From: Candidula unifasciata | Lineage: Eukaryota > Mollusca > Gastropoda > Stylommatophora > Geomitridae | Assembly: GCA_905116865.2 (NCBI GenBank) | Contig: CAJHNH020006001.1 | Coordinates: 37,501 to 101,500, forward strand | Direction: 5' to 3' | Length of the DNA: 64,000 nt | Shown here: piece after piece, positions 63,247 to 64,000 of the stretch | How positions within the stretch are numbered: the first letter of the stretch is position 1 | How the letters are laid out: each line of letters opens with the position of its first letter | The notes under the pieces: model-generated | What the model saw: the letters and a program-made list of their open reading frames with translations, nothing else | What the model was told of the DNA's origin: nothing | Database searches by the model: none | Program-made: the position numbers and the translations under genes

Positions 63247-64000
63247 TCTGCCACCGGTACGGACAGCTGATAAGAAACTGTCCCACTGTGTCGTCGTCCG
63301 CACGCAACTCCGTAGCTACAGCGTCGTTACTTCATTTAACCCAGAGTATTGGGTCTGGTATCCATTTCCTAGAGGCTGGGTGAGCCTCGGGATCCTCTCG
63401 GTTTCGAACACCGGCCGTGGACTGCAGCGTGTCGCAGCGGGATTTAAAAGCACCCCGCATCGCTATGTAATGCATGTTTCAAGGGTGTTAAAGATATGCA
63501 AAGACTGTGGCTTGAATTTGATCTCGAAAAGTGGCAGATTGTTTCTAAAAGTTAAAAAAAACAAACAAATATTTCTGGTGTCTGTAAAGCGGCATGTCCC
63601 ATTTAACTAGGGTATGTACTTGACTCAGGGTTCTCATCACAATGGAGAGATTCTTCTGTATAACAATGCCACTCTTTCCTATTCTTTTCTCTACTCCCGG
63701 AAGGCCTCGCAGCGCCAGGACAAGGACAGATTTCTAGAACGGGTCCTTCTGTTCAGTTCGTAAAAAGTTTTTTTCAGTGTCTCTGATATTTATGCGGTCC
63801 ATTTCTGCGTGGTCGACCTCTAGAACTGTTACCGCTGTAACTGTATAATTGTTGTACACTTAATTTGTTGTACACTTTGTTGTAGTACACTGTAATTTCA
63901 AGAACCAAGTATTTAGGCCTAGGGTGCCTATTCTAGTACTCCGCTGGATATCTCCTTGATGGATGTGCTACAGTGTAGTCCTGCATACTATAACTGGCCC
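63247..64000. other. Unassigned sequence
   Basis: No gene or element recognised. TTGTTGTACACTT words at 63849-63893 form a small imperfect repeat. Confidence 0.35.

Overview
The window reads as gene-poor, repeat-saturated nuclear DNA of an animal. It has no bacterial operons, long microsatellites (GAA/CTT, GA/CT, TA, GAAA, GAT), many long G or C homopolymers, tRNA-derived SINEs, pogo/Tigger and Tc1-type DNA transposons, several non-LTR (LINE) lineages and Penelope-like elements. The best taxonomic hint is a 75-codon fragment at 61815-62042. It resembles the N-terminus and first membrane helix of the expanded chemosensory GPCRs of gastropod molluscs, so I infer a marine gastropod, possibly a heterobranch sea slug. 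That is inference. I found no intact host protein gene, rRNA gene or functional tRNA gene.

Layout. 1-9.8 kb: SINE pieces, an RTE-like 3' tail, a LINE C-terminus, a 25-bp minisatellite and a 500-bp CTT tract. 9.8-11.2 kb: a 1.1-kb internally deleted Tigger with both terminal repeats. 11-20 kb: SINEs, a jockey-like RNase H relic, an RNase H relic with an in-frame 45-bp triplication, GAA-tailed repeats, and an unidentified 136-codon reading frame. 20-31 kb: a Penelope-like inverted repeat, a LINE split by a SINE, a GA super-array, a second LINE C-terminus and more SINEs. 31-36 kb: RNase H relics and SINEs. 36.4-39.1 kb: a retroelement interrupted by a 2.1-kb insertion of three tandem ~494-bp units, a partial fourth and an inverted copy, all inside one 13-bp target-site duplication. 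39.2-40.2 kb: an open RNase H reading frame with an AACT tail. 40-50 kb: minisatellites, TA arrays, a Tc1 relic and LINE ends. 50-57 kb: SINEs, a second Tigger with a nested 317-bp LINE-derived element, and a Penelope-like GIY-YIG fragment with a foldback junction. 57-64 kb: SINEs, a 23-bp minisatellite, the GPCR fragment and RNase H relics.

The elements appear to work as a parasite community. LINE fragments almost always keep only their C-terminal ends (5' truncation). SINE families carry tails like those of LINEs present here (AACT for the RNase H LINE and SINE family D; GAA for repeat family C and several LINE ends). GAA tails have grown into long microsatellites. Nine insertions can be bounded by target-site duplications and some are nested, so relative ages can be read. 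SINE and repeat family letters (A-K) are mine, defined only from copies in this window.
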